From NCBI GenBank assembly GCA_964418365.1, contig CAYQLM010000026.1:1-34923 (forward strand): a DNA stretch of 34,923 bases, in the 5' to 3' direction. The notes under the pieces are model-generated. The model had not been told where the DNA came from and made no database searches. It worked only from the letters and a program-made list of their open reading frames with translations. The position numbers and the translations under genes were made by a program. Positions 15,985 to 24,758 of this stretch are shown here, piece after piece. Positions within the stretch are counted from its first letter, which is position 1; every line of letters begins with the position of its first letter. This DNA comes from JBBDXS01 sp964418365. GTDB lineage: Bacteria; Chloroflexota; Dehalococcoidia; DSTF01; RBG-16-68-14.

Positions 15985-16791
15985 CTATTTCACCCGATGC
16001 ATCGTGCTCAGCGCGCCGTCCGGCACGACAACGATGTCCTTCGGCCAGACGCCGGCGTCCTGGAGCTGGCGTAGCTTCTGCGGGTCATCGATGTAGCTGA
16101 GCGAGACGCCGTCCGTCACGAACGTGTAGTCGGCGCTCTCCTTGACGATCTTCACCATCTCATCCTCCTCGCCTGGTCGCTCGAATGCCGCGGCGTCGAA
16201 CAGCGATAGATCGACCGGCACACCATCGAGTAGCGTCGTGCCGCGTAGCTGCCATCCCTGGGCTTCCGTCCAGCCGCCGAACGCCGCGCGCACCGGAAGG
16301 GATGGCGGCGCATCGGGCCAGTTAGCGCCGCTCACGTACGCCGCCATCCAGAGCGGCAGATGGGCAAAGCCCTCGTCACTTCCCATGATCGCTGGCCACT
16401 GTGATGCCGAGGAGTACACCCACGACTCGAGCCCGGCCTCCCGAACTACCGCGATGTGCTCGCGCCGGAGCGCGCAGAACTCCGCACTGACGCCGTCGGG
16501 CCGTTCGACATCGAGGACGAAGAAGAGCGGAGCAGGCTGGCGCTCCGAGCGCACGTACGCGATCGCTCGCGTCGCGCCCGAAGGCGGCCAGCAGTACGTG
16601 GCCCGCGGCAGCCCGGCACGATCGGCCAGCTCCGCACAGGCGTGGTAGTTATGGACCGGCCCGTTGTTCCAGCACTCGATGATGATGCCGCGCACGTCGT
16701 AGGGCGGCTGCTGGATACGCTCGAAGCACGCGAGAGGCGGCACGCCGGCGCTCGCGCTGATATCGACGACCCGGATGGCGCTCGGGGGCAT
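15985..16791 (-). CDS. GH25-like (lysozyme-fold) protein
   Basis: This 268-residue protein resembles glycoside hydrolase family 25 or related TIM barrels. It has VVDISA at the N-terminus, VLDVERPDG (about 93-101) with the acidic pair on a central strand, and a closing VPVDLSLFD strand (about 203-211). GH25 enzymes cut peptidoglycan. No signal peptide is visible, which is unusual for a secreted lysozyme. A tail of about 55 residues follows the barrel. ATG 16791 is the only good start, though the ribosome site is weak. It lies 48 nt downstream of the MscS gene. Confidence 0.65.
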   Translation of the reverse strand: MPPSAIRVVDISASAGVPPLACFERIQQPPYDVRGIIIECWNNGPVHNYHACAELADRAGLPRATYCWPPSGATRAIAYVRSERQPAPLFFVLDVERPDGVSAEFCALRREHIAVVREAGLESWVYSSASQWPAIMGSDEGFAHLPLWMAAYVSGANWPDAPPSLPVRAAFGGWTEAQGWQLRGTTLLDGVPVDLSLFDAAAFERPGEEDEMVKIVKESADYTFVTDGVSLSYIDDPQKLRQLQDAGVWPKDIVVVPDGALSTMHRVK

Positions 16792-16801
16792 AGGATCGCA
16801 A

Positions 16802-16819
16802 GCGTAGCCCGACCTACGC
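16802..16819 (-). terminator. Hairpin between mscS and the GH25-like gene
   Basis: GCGTAG and CTACGC form a perfect 6-bp stem around a 6-nt loop. It lies 20 nt beyond the MscS stop and just before the GH25-like start. There is no T-tract, so it may be a weak terminator or processing site. Confidence 0.35.
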
Positions 16820-16839
16820 CAAGCGCGTAGACCCGCGTG

Positions 16840-17637
16840 TCACACGAGCTGGATCTGTTGCTCGCGGCAGGCCTGCTGCAAGCGCCTGCGCAGCTCGCCG
16901 GCCACCTCCCACTGCGCGCCCGGACGCGTATCGCCCAGGACTTTGATCTGCATCGCGCCCGCGCCAAGGCCTTCGATCCAGAGCGCGCGCGGCGGCGACA
17001 CGACCATGCTTGCGTACTTGCCGTCCGCGGCCAGCTCGCCGCCGACGCGATCGATGAGCGCCATCACGCGTTCCGCGTCCTCGTTCAGCCCGACGCCGAC
17101 GTTGAGGTGGACGCGCGCCCAGCGCCTCGTGTGGTTGCTGGCGATCGTGATCGCGCTGTTCGGCACACTATGCAGGGTGCCATCCTGATCGCGCACAAGC
17201 GTTCGCCGGAGGTTAACGTCCTCGACGAAGCCGCTGACGCCACCTGCGGTGATGACATCGCCGCGCGCGAACTGGTTCTCCAGCAGGATGAACAGCCCGT
17301 TCAGCGTGTCGCGGATCAGGCTCTGCGCGCCCAGGCCGACGGCCAAGCCGACGACGCCGGCGCCGGCGAGGATCGGCGTGATGTTGAAGCCGGCATTCGA
17401 GAGCACAGTGAGCGCCGTGATCAGCACCATGATGACGAGCACCGTGCGGAAGATCACGTCGCTCAGGGTGTCGACGCGCTTCTCAAGCTCCGCCGGCTCC
17501 GCGACCAGCCCTCTCCGAATCGCCGTCGTGACCCCCCGGCGCAGAAAGGCGAGCCCTATCCCGGCGATGCCGACGATGACGACGAGGCGGATCACGATCT
17601 CAGACCACGATTGGCTACCCAGTCCGACGGAAAGCAT
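16840..17637 (-). CDS. MscS-family mechanosensitive channel
   Basis: This 265-residue small-conductance mechanosensitive channel has three membrane segments (about 13-31, 60-81 and the pore helix near 88-122). The pore helix has the Gly/Ala pattern GAGVVGLAVGLGAQSLIRD. A beta domain (GGVSGFVEDVNLRRT) and a C-terminal alpha-beta domain follow. MscS channels release solutes on hypo-osmotic shock. It is close to the size of minimal MscS (286 in E. coli). ATG 17637 has a strong AAAGGAGG site. It is divergent from the amidohydrolase. Confidence 0.95.
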   Translation of the reverse strand: MLSVGLGSQSWSEIVIRLVVIVGIAGIGLAFLRRGVTTAIRRGLVAEPAELEKRVDTLSDVIFRTVLVIMVLITALTVLSNAGFNITPILAGAGVVGLAVGLGAQSLIRDTLNGLFILLENQFARGDVITAGGVSGFVEDVNLRRTLVRDQDGTLHSVPNSAITIASNHTRRWARVHLNVGVGLNEDAERVMALIDRVGGELAADGKYASMVVSPPRALWIEGLGAGAMQIKVLGDTRPGAQWEVAGELRRRLQQACREQQIQLV

Positions 17638-17653
17638 AGCCCCTCCTTTCGGC

Positions 17654-17683
17654 TTGACAACTCGTTCGCGACACCTGTATACC
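17654..17683 (+). promoter_or_regulatory. Promoter of the amidohydrolase gene
   Basis: A perfect TTGACA (17654-17659) is followed by TATACC at 17678 (18-bp spacer) or TGTATA at 17676 (16 bp). Transcription would start near 17690, leaving a very short leader before ATG 17706. The -35 box sits only 17 bp from the divergent mscS start. Confidence 0.65.
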
Positions 17684-17705
17684 CTGTTTGCACTTGGACA
17701 GCACG

Positions 17706-19139
17706 ATGACCGCCCGCGACGAAGTCCGCAAGCTGCGCTCGAAGATCGACCATCCCGTCGTCGACGGCGATGGGCACATCGTCGAGTCGTGGCCGCTCTT
17801 CTTCCGCTACCTCGAGAAGACGGGCGGCGCATCGCTCCAAGAGCGCTTCGTCCGCGAGCTGAAGGAGCGCCCGATCTTTTCGTCGGGGGACCGTGATCGC
17901 GGCGAGCCGCGCATGCCCTGGTGGGGCACAACGACGGACACGCGCGACCTGGCGACCGTGATGCTGCCCAAGCTGCTCTACGAACGCCTCGACGAGCTGG
18001 GACTCGATTTCGTGATCCTGTATCCCAGCCTCGGGCTCGTGCTGCCGACGATCCAGGACGAGACCGTCCGCCGCGGCGCGCTGCGCGCGCTCAACACGAT
18101 GAACGTCGAGCTCACCCGCCCCTACTGGGACCGCATGGCGCCCGTCGCGATGATCCCGATGCACTCGCCGGACGAAGCCGTCGATGAGATCGACTACGTA
18201 ACAGAGAAGCTCGGCATGAAGGTCGCTGTGATCCCGGCGGGCGTCACGCGGCCGATCCCGGCGCTCCATCGCGAGTACCCGGACGCGTTCCCCGGCGCCT
18301 ACTACTTCGACTGCTACGGGCTGGACAGCTTCCACGACTACTCCCCTGTCTGGGAAGCGTTCCAGAAGCACAAGCTCGCCGTAACCGCGCACGGGGCGCC
18401 GGGCAATCGCTACCTGCCGCTGCCGCGGCGCTCGCCGACGAACTACATGTACAACCACATCCTGGGCCACGCCGCGCAGCAGATCGATCTCTGCCTTTCG
18501 CTCGTGCTCGGCGGCGTGCCGAAGCGCTTCCCCCAGCTCAACTTCGGCTTCCTCGAAGGCGGCGCCGGCTGGGCCTGCGATCTGCTGCACGGCCTGGACG
18601 AGCACTTCGAGAAGCGCAGCGCGAGCGGCATCCACACGTACGACCCGGCGCGCATCGACCGCAAGCTGCTCGCTTCGTTGTGCGAGCGGTACGGCAACGG
18701 CTCGGGCGTCGTGCCCAACCCGGACACCGGCGTCACGATTGACCGCGACGCGGCGCTGCTCGACGAGTTCGCGCAGAGCGGCATCAAGAACGACAAAGAC
18801 CTCGCGCGCATCTTCGGCGGGCGCTTCTTCTTCGGCTGCGAGGCGGACGACGCGAGCGTGTACCGCGCGCTGGACGCGAAGGCGAACGCCTTTGGCCTGC
18901 GGTTGCGGCCGTTCTTCAGCTCGGACATCGGTCACTGGGACGTGCCCGACATCTCCGAGGTGCTGATCGAGAGCCACCAGCTTGTCGACCAGGGGCTGCT
19001 GACGGACGCCGACTATCGCGACTTCGTGTTCTCGTACCCGGCGCTCCTCCACGCCGAGATGAACCCGGGCTTCTTCGACGGCACGCCGGTGGAGTCGGCC
19101 GCGAAGGCGTTGCTCGCGGCGGCGAAGGTTGGCGGGTAG
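17706..19139 (+). CDS. Amidohydrolase family 2 (metal-dependent TIM-barrel hydrolase/decarboxylase)
   Basis: This 477-residue protein resembles PF04909. The N-terminal metal motif is DGDGHIVE (H24), a later His lies in VTAHGAPGN, and the closing Asp is in SSDIGHWD. Family members hydrolyse or decarboxylate carboxylic acids and lactones of aromatic-type substrates; the substrate here is unknown. It is longer than typical 300-residue members, with inserts near 45-75 and 300-360. ATG 17706 is preferred over an upstream TTG because the predicted transcript starts near 17690. Nearby CoA-transferase and SDR genes suggest a catabolic role. Confidence 0.88.
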   Translation: MTARDEVRKLRSKIDHPVVDGDGHIVESWPLFFRYLEKTGGASLQERFVRELKERPIFSSGDRDRGEPRMPWWGTTTDTRDLATVMLPKLLYERLDELGLDFVILYPSLGLVLPTIQDETVRRGALRALNTMNVELTRPYWDRMAPVAMIPMHSPDEAVDEIDYVTEKLGMKVAVIPAGVTRPIPALHREYPDAFPGAYYFDCYGLDSFHDYSPVWEAFQKHKLAVTAHGAPGNRYLPLPRRSPTNYMYNHILGHAAQQIDLCLSLVLGGVPKRFPQLNFGFLEGGAGWACDLLHGLDEHFEKRSASGIHTYDPARIDRKLLASLCERYGNGSGVVPNPDTGVTIDRDAALLDEFAQSGIKNDKDLARIFGGRFFFGCEADDASVYRALDAKANAFGLRLRPFFSSDIGHWDVPDISEVLIESHQLVDQGLLTDADYRDFVFSYPALLHAEMNPGFFDGTPVESAAKALLAAAKVGG

Positions 19140-19195
19140 AGGACGCCAAGGCGGAAAGAGCAATCGTGCCGGAGGTCGATGGGCATGGGCCTGTC

Positions 19196-19322
19196 TTCCT
19201 CCGCTGAAGTGAGATTCCTCGCTGTCGTCCGCCTCACGGCGGACTAGCCGCTTGGAATGACAAGGGGACCAGCCCGGTGACGGACCAGTCGCTTGGATTG
19301 AAGGGCAAAGGGGAACCAGTGG
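19196..19322. repeat. Intergenic repeat cluster
   Basis: The 221-bp gap after the amidohydrolase contains a palindrome, GTCCGCC-TCAC-GGCGGAC (19227-19244). It also holds two imperfect direct units: GCCGCTTGGAATGACAAGG at 19247 followed by GGACCAG, and GTCGCTTGGATTGAAGGGC near 19287 followed by AAAGGGGAACCAG. On the minus strand a GTCATTCC word precedes the palindrome and GAGGAATCTC follows, a pattern of dispersed intergenic repeats. No gene is seen. Confidence 0.5.
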
Positions 19323-19360
19323 CAGGCCGTGCTCGTCTTCCTGGGTGAAGGAGTGCTCTG

Positions 19361-19834
19361 GTGACGAGGCTCATGGCGGTCGCTTTCGTGACGGTGCTTG
19401 CGGCCGTTGGTACGTGGTCGTCGGCATGCGGATCCAGCGGCGGACATCCGACCTCGACGGCGGTACCGGCAGGCGTGGCGATTTCGAGCATCTCTCCGAC
19501 GTCGGGGGTACCGGGAACAGAGGTGACGATCCACGGGTCCGGCTTTGCGGCATCGAACAACGATATCGCGTTCCGCAACTCGGGGATCGACTTCCAGGGG
19601 CAGCACATCGGCTATTTGAACGACATTTCTTCATCGGACGGCAGCACACTGACCTTTAACCTGCCGGACAATCAGGGAAGGCTTCTTGGCGCGTGCGCCT
19701 TCTCGCAGCTCGCGACGACCGAGGCATGTCCTACCATCGGACTGCTGCTGCCGAACGGTGAGAGCGAGGTCTTCGTGGTCAACGACAGAGGGATGAGCAA
19801 TAGCGTCCCGTTTCTCTTTAGCGACCCCGGCTAG
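19361..19834 (+). CDS. Lipoprotein with an IPT/TIG domain
   Basis: This 157-residue protein has a signal peptide ending in the lipobox-like SSAC (Cys23) and a Ser/Gly/Thr linker. An IPT/TIG immunoglobulin-like domain follows, with the signature ISPTSGVPGTEVTIHGSGF (about 44-62). Such domains are seen in surface proteins and bind other proteins or sugars. The start is GTG 19361, which has AAGGAG at a 7-nt spacing. Its stop overlaps the convergent CoA-transferase stop by 4 nt. Confidence 0.85.
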   Translation: MTRLMAVAFVTVLAAVGTWSSACGSSGGHPTSTAVPAGVAISSISPTSGVPGTEVTIHGSGFAASNNDIAFRNSGIDFQGQHIGYLNDISSSDGSTLTFNLPDNQGRLLGACAFSQLATTEACPTIGLLLPNGESEVFVVNDRGMSNSVPFLFSDPG

Positions 19835-22209
19835 TAGTTCTGTCCCTTCAGCGCGAGCGGCTCGCGGCCGATGATGTGCTCCGCCTCGAGCCGGGCGATC
19901 TCATCGTCTGATAGGCCGAGCAGCCCGCGCAGGATCTCGTCGTTGTGCTCGCCGAGGAGCGGCGGCGGCAGCCGGTGCGCCGCATCGAACGCCGAGAAGC
20001 GGAACGGCCATGTTTTGTACGCGTGCGTGCCCGTAACATCGCGCGTCAGCGGGCGGAAGAAGCTCCTGGCCACCAGCGCCTCGTCCTGCGGCAGATCGTA
20101 TGCCTTCACCACTCGACAGGCCATCACTCCGGCCGACTGCAGCGCGTGCTCCAGCTCAACACCGTCGCGATCGAGCACGAGCGCGGCGATGATCTCGTCG
20201 AGCGCTGGTTCGTGCTCCTTGCGGGCGGCGATCGTCGCGAAACGCTCGTCGCGCGCCAGCTCTGCCTGGCTCAGCGCCCTCACCAGCGCCGCGAACTCCT
20301 CATCTGACGATACGGCGATCGTGAGCCACGCATCGTCGCCCGCGACGCGATAGGCGTCGTGCGGGGCCATCCAGTCGTGTTTATTGCCGCGCCGCGACGG
20401 CAGGGGCGCGCCGAGCTGCACGGCGATCGTCTCGGGCGCAACGAGGCTGTCCAGCACTTCACACTGCGGCACCTCCACGTCGGTGCCCCTACCCGTCTCC
20501 TCTCGATACCGCAGCGCCAGCTCGATCGCGGCCACAGCGTGCATGCCGACGAGCGGATCGCAGAACCCGCCCGCGTACAGCGGTGGCCCGTCGGCGTAAC
20601 CCGTCATCGATGCGAGCACGAGCTGCTCGAACGCAATCGCGTAACCGACGTAGTCCTCCCACGGCCCGCCCGGCCCGTAGCCGGGCATCGTGACGGCGAT
20701 GAGCTGCGGATTGATCTCGTGCAGGCGCTGGTTCGAAAGACCGAGATTGGGCATCACGCGGTTCGAGAAGTTGCTGATCACAATGTCGGACTGCGCGGCG
20801 AGACGGTCGAACAGCCCTCGCCCCTTCGGCGACGCCAGATCGAGCGTGAGGCCGCGCTTGTCGCAGTTCGTGTCGTTGTATGTCGGGCTCCACTCGTACC
20901 AGCGGTCGCGCTCGGCCCGCGTGAGCGTGTAGCGATACGGATCCGGCCGCTGCACCGATTCGATCTTGATCACGTCCGCGCCAAGCGCACCGAGCAACAT
21001 CGTTGCGTAGGTGCCCGACCAGAACTGTGTCAAATCGAGCACGCGCAGGCCGTCGAACGGCAGCGGCGCGCCGTGGCGAGGCTGAAAAGCCTCGCCTACG
21101 GGCTTATGTTCGCGCGCGGGCCAATCGATGCGCTCGCGCTCGACGAGCGGGGCGGGCCCGGCCGGCGTCACGCCCGCGATCGAGTACGGCATGCGCGGCG
21201 CCTTCAGCCGAACGTCGTCGATCTCGACCTCCTGCCAGAAGCCGCGCGCCGCGAGCTGCGGGCAAGACAGCCGATCGCCGATCGTCTCGACCGGCGCGGC
21301 AGGGAGACGCCACGCCTGCGCTTCTTCGAGAATCTGAGCCCTCGTTCGCTCGCGCAGCCAAGGCTTCACGCGCTCGTACAGCTCTTTGCTATGGCGCATG
21401 CGCCACGCCGGGTCGCGGCCTTCCGGCAGCCCCAGCACATCCTCGATCCCCATGAGCTGGCAGAGCAGCTCCCAGTGCGTCGCCGTGAGCGGCGGCACGC
21501 CGATGTAGCCGTCGGCGCACTCCATCACGCCCAGCGGCCACATGTTGCCGATGCGCTCCGAAGGCATGTCCCACATGCTCTTCGTCAGCCACGCGGGGCT
21601 GCAGATCGACGCGACCACGGCTTGCAGCGAGAGGTCGACGAACTGCGGCGTTCCGCCGCGCCGCGCGTGCCGGAGGCCGATCAGCGCCGCGACGAACGCA
21701 TAGATTCCCGCGATACGAGGCACCAGGCCCGCGCCGGGCCGCAGCGGCTCGCGCCGGGGCGCGCCGAGCTGGGACATCCAGCCGCCCAGCGCGCTCACGC
21801 CCAATTCGGTCGCGTGGTAATCGGCATAGGGCCCTTCGACGCCAAAGGGCGAGATGAGCACGCACGTCACCTTGCCCGCGAGGCGGCTTCGCAGCTGGGA
21901 CGGCTCGACGCCCAACACGTCCCGCGCGAGCTCGCTCTCGATGAGAAGAACATCGGCCTGCTCACATCGCGCCAGCGCAGCGGCCGGATCGAGCTCGGCT
22001 GTCGCCTTGCCGCGCGATAGCAAGGCCCACGTGGCGCTGCGCCGTTCGCCGTCACGTTCGTAGTACGGCGGCTCGCGTCGCAGCGGCGAGCCGCCGGGTG
22101 GCTCGAGGACGGCCACCTCGGCGCCCCAGCCGGCGAAGTGCCTCGCCGCCCAGGCCGCGGCGCCGCTCCCTGAGACTTCGATGACGCGCAGGCCGGTCAG
22201 GACTCCCAT
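19831..22209 (-). CDS. Tandem-fused family III CoA-transferase (CaiB/BaiF type)
   Basis: This 792-residue protein contains two CaiB/BaiF modules, about residues 1-360 and 384-792. Family III enzymes move CoA between acids using an Asp that forms an acyl anhydride. The second module has it as D551 in CDPLVGMHA, with a normal ALRYREETGRG helix after it. In the first module the matching place is P164 (PRIAGIY), so that half is probably inactive and structural. The linker contains VGEAFQPR (371-378), encoded by a palindromic repeat. ATG 22209 has GGTGA upstream. The substrate is unknown; a role in activating organic acids is likely. Confidence 0.93.
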   Translation of the reverse strand: MGVLTGLRVIEVSGSGAAAWAARHFAGWGAEVAVLEPPGGSPLRREPPYYERDGERRSATWALLSRGKATAELDPAAALARCEQADVLLIESELARDVLGVEPSQLRSRLAGKVTCVLISPFGVEGPYADYHATELGVSALGGWMSQLGAPRREPLRPGAGLVPRIAGIYAFVAALIGLRHARRGGTPQFVDLSLQAVVASICSPAWLTKSMWDMPSERIGNMWPLGVMECADGYIGVPPLTATHWELLCQLMGIEDVLGLPEGRDPAWRMRHSKELYERVKPWLRERTRAQILEEAQAWRLPAAPVETIGDRLSCPQLAARGFWQEVEIDDVRLKAPRMPYSIAGVTPAGPAPLVERERIDWPAREHKPVGEAFQPRHGAPLPFDGLRVLDLTQFWSGTYATMLLGALGADVIKIESVQRPDPYRYTLTRAERDRWYEWSPTYNDTNCDKRGLTLDLASPKGRGLFDRLAAQSDIVISNFSNRVMPNLGLSNQRLHEINPQLIAVTMPGYGPGGPWEDYVGYAIAFEQLVLASMTGYADGPPLYAGGFCDPLVGMHAVAAIELALRYREETGRGTDVEVPQCEVLDSLVAPETIAVQLGAPLPSRRGNKHDWMAPHDAYRVAGDDAWLTIAVSSDEEFAALVRALSQAELARDERFATIAARKEHEPALDEIIAALVLDRDGVELEHALQSAGVMACRVVKAYDLPQDEALVARSFFRPLTRDVTGTHAYKTWPFRFSAFDAAHRLPPPLLGEHNDEILRGLLGLSDDEIARLEAEHIIGREPLALKGQNY
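21075..21099 (-). repeat. Palindromic repeat inside the CoA-transferase linker
   Basis: Arms GGCGAGGCT and AGCCTCGCC flank a 4-nt centre, with GTA ahead on the minus strand. A near-identical copy (2 differences, both central) lies between genes at 29378-29402. Here it is in frame and encodes VGEAFQPR in the linker between the two CoA-transferase modules. Confidence 0.75.
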
Positions 22210-22416
22210 AAGCTCACCTTCAGGGGCGTCGCGCTCGCCCGCGGTCAATAGCCCATTCGAAAAGAGGTTGCTATACTAAGAGCGTACAGCCGCCGAACAT
22301 TATACGGCGACCTTGGGTATCAAGGCGGCATCTATGGTAGGGAAGCTGCAGGGCAAAGAAACGAATCGGCCATCGGCCGCGCGATCGGGTACCCGGCACG
22401 GAGGTGAATCCTAACC
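22210..22416. promoter_or_regulatory. Divergent control region between CoA-transferase and the CBS-Kor operon
   Basis: This stretch of 207 bp separates two divergent starts. TATACT at 22272-22277 on the plus strand is a good -10 box but has no clear -35. A small hairpin GCCG...CGGC surrounds AACATTATA near 22292-22308. GGAGGTG at 22400-22406 is the ribosome site for the TTG start at 22417. Nothing else is recognised. Confidence 0.4.
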
Positions 22417-22869
22417 TTGCTGGGTGAGAAGATCCGCTCCCTCAAGCTACCGGCCCCTCTGGTGGTATCCAGCGGATCGAGCGTACGCCAGGTCATCGAA
22501 ACAGTACAGCAACACCACGCCGGGGCGGTCCTCGTCTGCGTTGGCGCGCGACCCGTCGGGATCATGACGGAACGCGACGTGCTGATGAAGATCGTCGCGC
22601 GCGACGTGAACCAGAATGACGCCGTCGACGGCTTCATGACGCCGAACCCGGAGACCCTTACCGGCGACGCGACCATCGGCGAGGCGATCAGCCTCATGAA
22701 CAGCAAAGGCTTCCGCAACATTCCCATCGTCGACGCCGCAACGGGCGAAGCGAAGGCAATCTTCCGCATCGCGGACATCATTCACCACCTGGCCGAGTCC
22801 TTCCCGGCCCACTTGCTGAACCTGCCGCCGCGGCCGGACCAGCAGATGAAGACTCCCGAGGGAGCCTGA
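22417..22869 (+). CDS. CBS-domain pair protein, first gene of the Kor operon
   Basis: This 150-residue protein is a Bateman module of two CBS domains (about 12-65 and 75-128), with GIMTERDVLMKI and RNIPIVDA...FRIADII as the typical closing motifs. CBS pairs bind adenine nucleotides or SAM and report cell energy state. The start must be TTG 22417: an in-frame stop lies four codons upstream, GGAGGTG is 10 nt upstream, and the next Met falls inside domain 1. It is 14 nt before korA and is similar in sequence to the CBS protein after korB. Confidence 0.9.
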   Translation: MLGEKIRSLKLPAPLVVSSGSSVRQVIETVQQHHAGAVLVCVGARPVGIMTERDVLMKIVARDVNQNDAVDGFMTPNPETLTGDATIGEAISLMNSKGFRNIPIVDAATGEAKAIFRIADIIHHLAESFPAHLLNLPPRPDQQMKTPEGA

Positions 22870-22883
22870 ACGAGGGAGTGAGC

Positions 22884-24758
22884 ATGACCACGACTGACGG
22901 ACACAGCGGCGCGCAAGACAAGATACAAGAGCTCGACCGCGTCACGATCCGCTTCGCGGGCGACTCGGGCGACGGCATGCAGCTCGCCGGCCTGCAGTTC
23001 ACCAATACGTCCGCCGTCTTCGGCAACGACGTGAGCACGCTGCCGGACTTTCCCGCCGAGATCCGCGCGCCGGCGGGCTCGCTGCCCGGCGTCAGCTCGT
23101 TCCAGGTCAGCTTTTCGAGCTACGACATCTACACGCCCGGCGACGAGCCCGACGTCCTCATCGCGATGAACCCCGCGGCGCTCAAGACCAACCTCGCCGA
23201 CCTCCCCAAAGGCGGCGTCATCATTGCGAACAACGACGAATTCAACGACGCGAACCTTCACAAGGCCGGCTACGAAGAGAACCCGCTCGAAGACAACAGC
23301 CTCAACAGCTATCGGGTCATCAAGGTGCCGATCAGCTCGCTCAACAGGCGCGCCCTGAAAGACGGCGGCCTTACGTCGCAGCAGATCGATCGCTCGAAGA
23401 ACTTCTTCGCGCTGGGCATCATGTTCTGGCTCTACGAGCGTCCGATCGAGCCGACGACGCGCTGGATCACCGACAAGTTCTCCAAGAACCCGGCGGTGAT
23501 GGACGCGAACATCGCGACGCTGAAGGCCGGCTACCACTTCGGCGAGACGGCGGAGCTGTTTCCCGTCCACTATCGCGTGCGCAAGATGCAGCTCCCGGCC
23601 GGCAAGTACCGCAACATCACGGGCAACCAGGCGACGGCGCTCGGCTTCCTGACAGCGTCGAAGCTGGCGAACCGGACGCTGTTCTACGGCAGCTATCCGA
23701 TCACACCGGCGAGCGATATCCTCGAAGAGCTGGCGCGCTTCAAGAACTTCGGCGTGAAGACATTCCAGGCCGAGGACGAGATCGCCGCGATGAGCTCCAT
23801 CATCGGCGCGTCCTTCGGCGGCGCGCTCGGCCTCACAGCGACGAGCGGCCCCGGCTTCGCGCTCAAGAGCGAAGCGATCAACCTCGCAGTGATGACGGAG
23901 CTGCCCGTGGTGATCGCGGACATCCAGCGCTCCGGCCCAAGCACCGGCATGCCGACGAAGACCGAACAGGCCGATCTGCTCCAGGCAATGTACGGGCGCA
24001 ACGGCGAATCGCCGGTGCCGATCGTCGCGCCGGCCACGGCGGGCGAGTGTTTCTACATGGCGATCGAGGCGTTCCGCCTCGCGATCAAGTACATGACGCC
24101 GGTCGTGTTCCTCTCGGACGGCTACCTGGGTTCCGGTTCCGAGCCATGGCGCATCCCGCAGCTCGATGACCTGCCCAAGATCACGGTCAACTTCGCGAGC
24201 GACCCGAAGAACTTCCACCCGTACACGCGCGATCCGGAGACGCTGGCACGGCCGTGGGCGATCCCGGGCACACCGGATCTCGAGCACCGCATCGGCGGGC
24301 TGGAGAAGTCCGACGTGTACGGCGAGGTGAGCTATGACGCCGAAAACCACTGGCGCATGGTCACCTATCGCGCGAACAAGATCGCCGGCATCGCGCGCGA
24401 CATCCCCGACGTCGAGGTGATCGGCGAACGCTCGGGCGAGCTGCTCGTGCTTGGCTGGGGCAGCACATACGGCGCCATCTTGTCGGCCGTCCAGCGCGCG
24501 CGAACTGCGGGGCTTTCGGTCTCACATGCGCACCTGCGCTATCTCAATCCGTTCCCGGAGAACCTCGGCGACGTCCTTCACAGCTTCCGGAGGGTACTGG
24601 TCCCGGAGCTAAACCTCGGTCAGCTCTGGATGCTCATCCGGGCCAAGTATCTCGTCGATGCCGTCGGGCTCAATCGCGTGACGGGCCGCCCGTTCAAGAT
24701 CGGCGAGATCGAAGCGAAGATCCACGAGCTCGTCCGCCAGGAGGTGAAGGTCGGATGA
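22884..24758 (+). CDS. korA: 2-oxoacid:ferredoxin oxidoreductase, fused gamma-alpha subunit
   Basis: This 624-residue subunit has an N-terminal gamma domain (about 15-200; RFAGDSGDGMQLAG). The pyrimidine-binding alpha domain (about 228 onward) contains GSYPITPASDILE, FQAEDEIAA and TSGPGFALKSE. With KorB it cleaves a 2-oxoacid (2-oxoglutarate is the usual guess for this two-subunit type) with CoA to acyl-CoA, CO2 and reduced ferredoxin, in the cytoplasm. ATG 22884 is preferred over GTG 22878 because of GAGGGAG spacing. The stop overlaps korB by 4 nt. Substrate choice is inferred from family layout. Confidence 0.95.
   Translation: MTTTDGHSGAQDKIQELDRVTIRFAGDSGDGMQLAGLQFTNTSAVFGNDVSTLPDFPAEIRAPAGSLPGVSSFQVSFSSYDIYTPGDEPDVLIAMNPAALKTNLADLPKGGVIIANNDEFNDANLHKAGYEENPLEDNSLNSYRVIKVPISSLNRRALKDGGLTSQQIDRSKNFFALGIMFWLYERPIEPTTRWITDKFSKNPAVMDANIATLKAGYHFGETAELFPVHYRVRKMQLPAGKYRNITGNQATALGFLTASKLANRTLFYGSYPITPASDILEELARFKNFGVKTFQAEDEIAAMSSIIGASFGGALGLTATSGPGFALKSEAINLAVMTELPVVIADIQRSGPSTGMPTKTEQADLLQAMYGRNGESPVPIVAPATAGECFYMAIEAFRLAIKYMTPVVFLSDGYLGSGSEPWRIPQLDDLPKITVNFASDPKNFHPYTRDPETLARPWAIPGTPDLEHRIGGLEKSDVYGEVSYDAENHWRMVTYRANKIAGIARDIPDVEVIGERSGELLVLGWGSTYGAILSAVQRARTAGLSVSHAHLRYLNPFPENLGDVLHSFRRVLVPELNLGQLWMLIRAKYLVDAVGLNRVTGRPFKIGEIEAKIHELVRQEVKVG

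Noticed and set aside
17638..19163. Minus-strand frame of about 500 codons opposite the amidohydrolase
   Set aside because: It has no recognisable domain and is rich in Arg, Val, Asp and His. The plus strand encodes a clear amidohydrolase with promoter and metal motifs.
20359..22020. Plus-strand frame of 553 codons opposite the CoA-transferase
   Set aside because: The composition is that of an antisense frame, and the minus strand has two complete CaiB/BaiF modules.
22782..24350. Minus-strand frame of 522 codons opposite korA
   Set aside because: It is antisense to a well-conserved KorA and has no ribosome site or domain.
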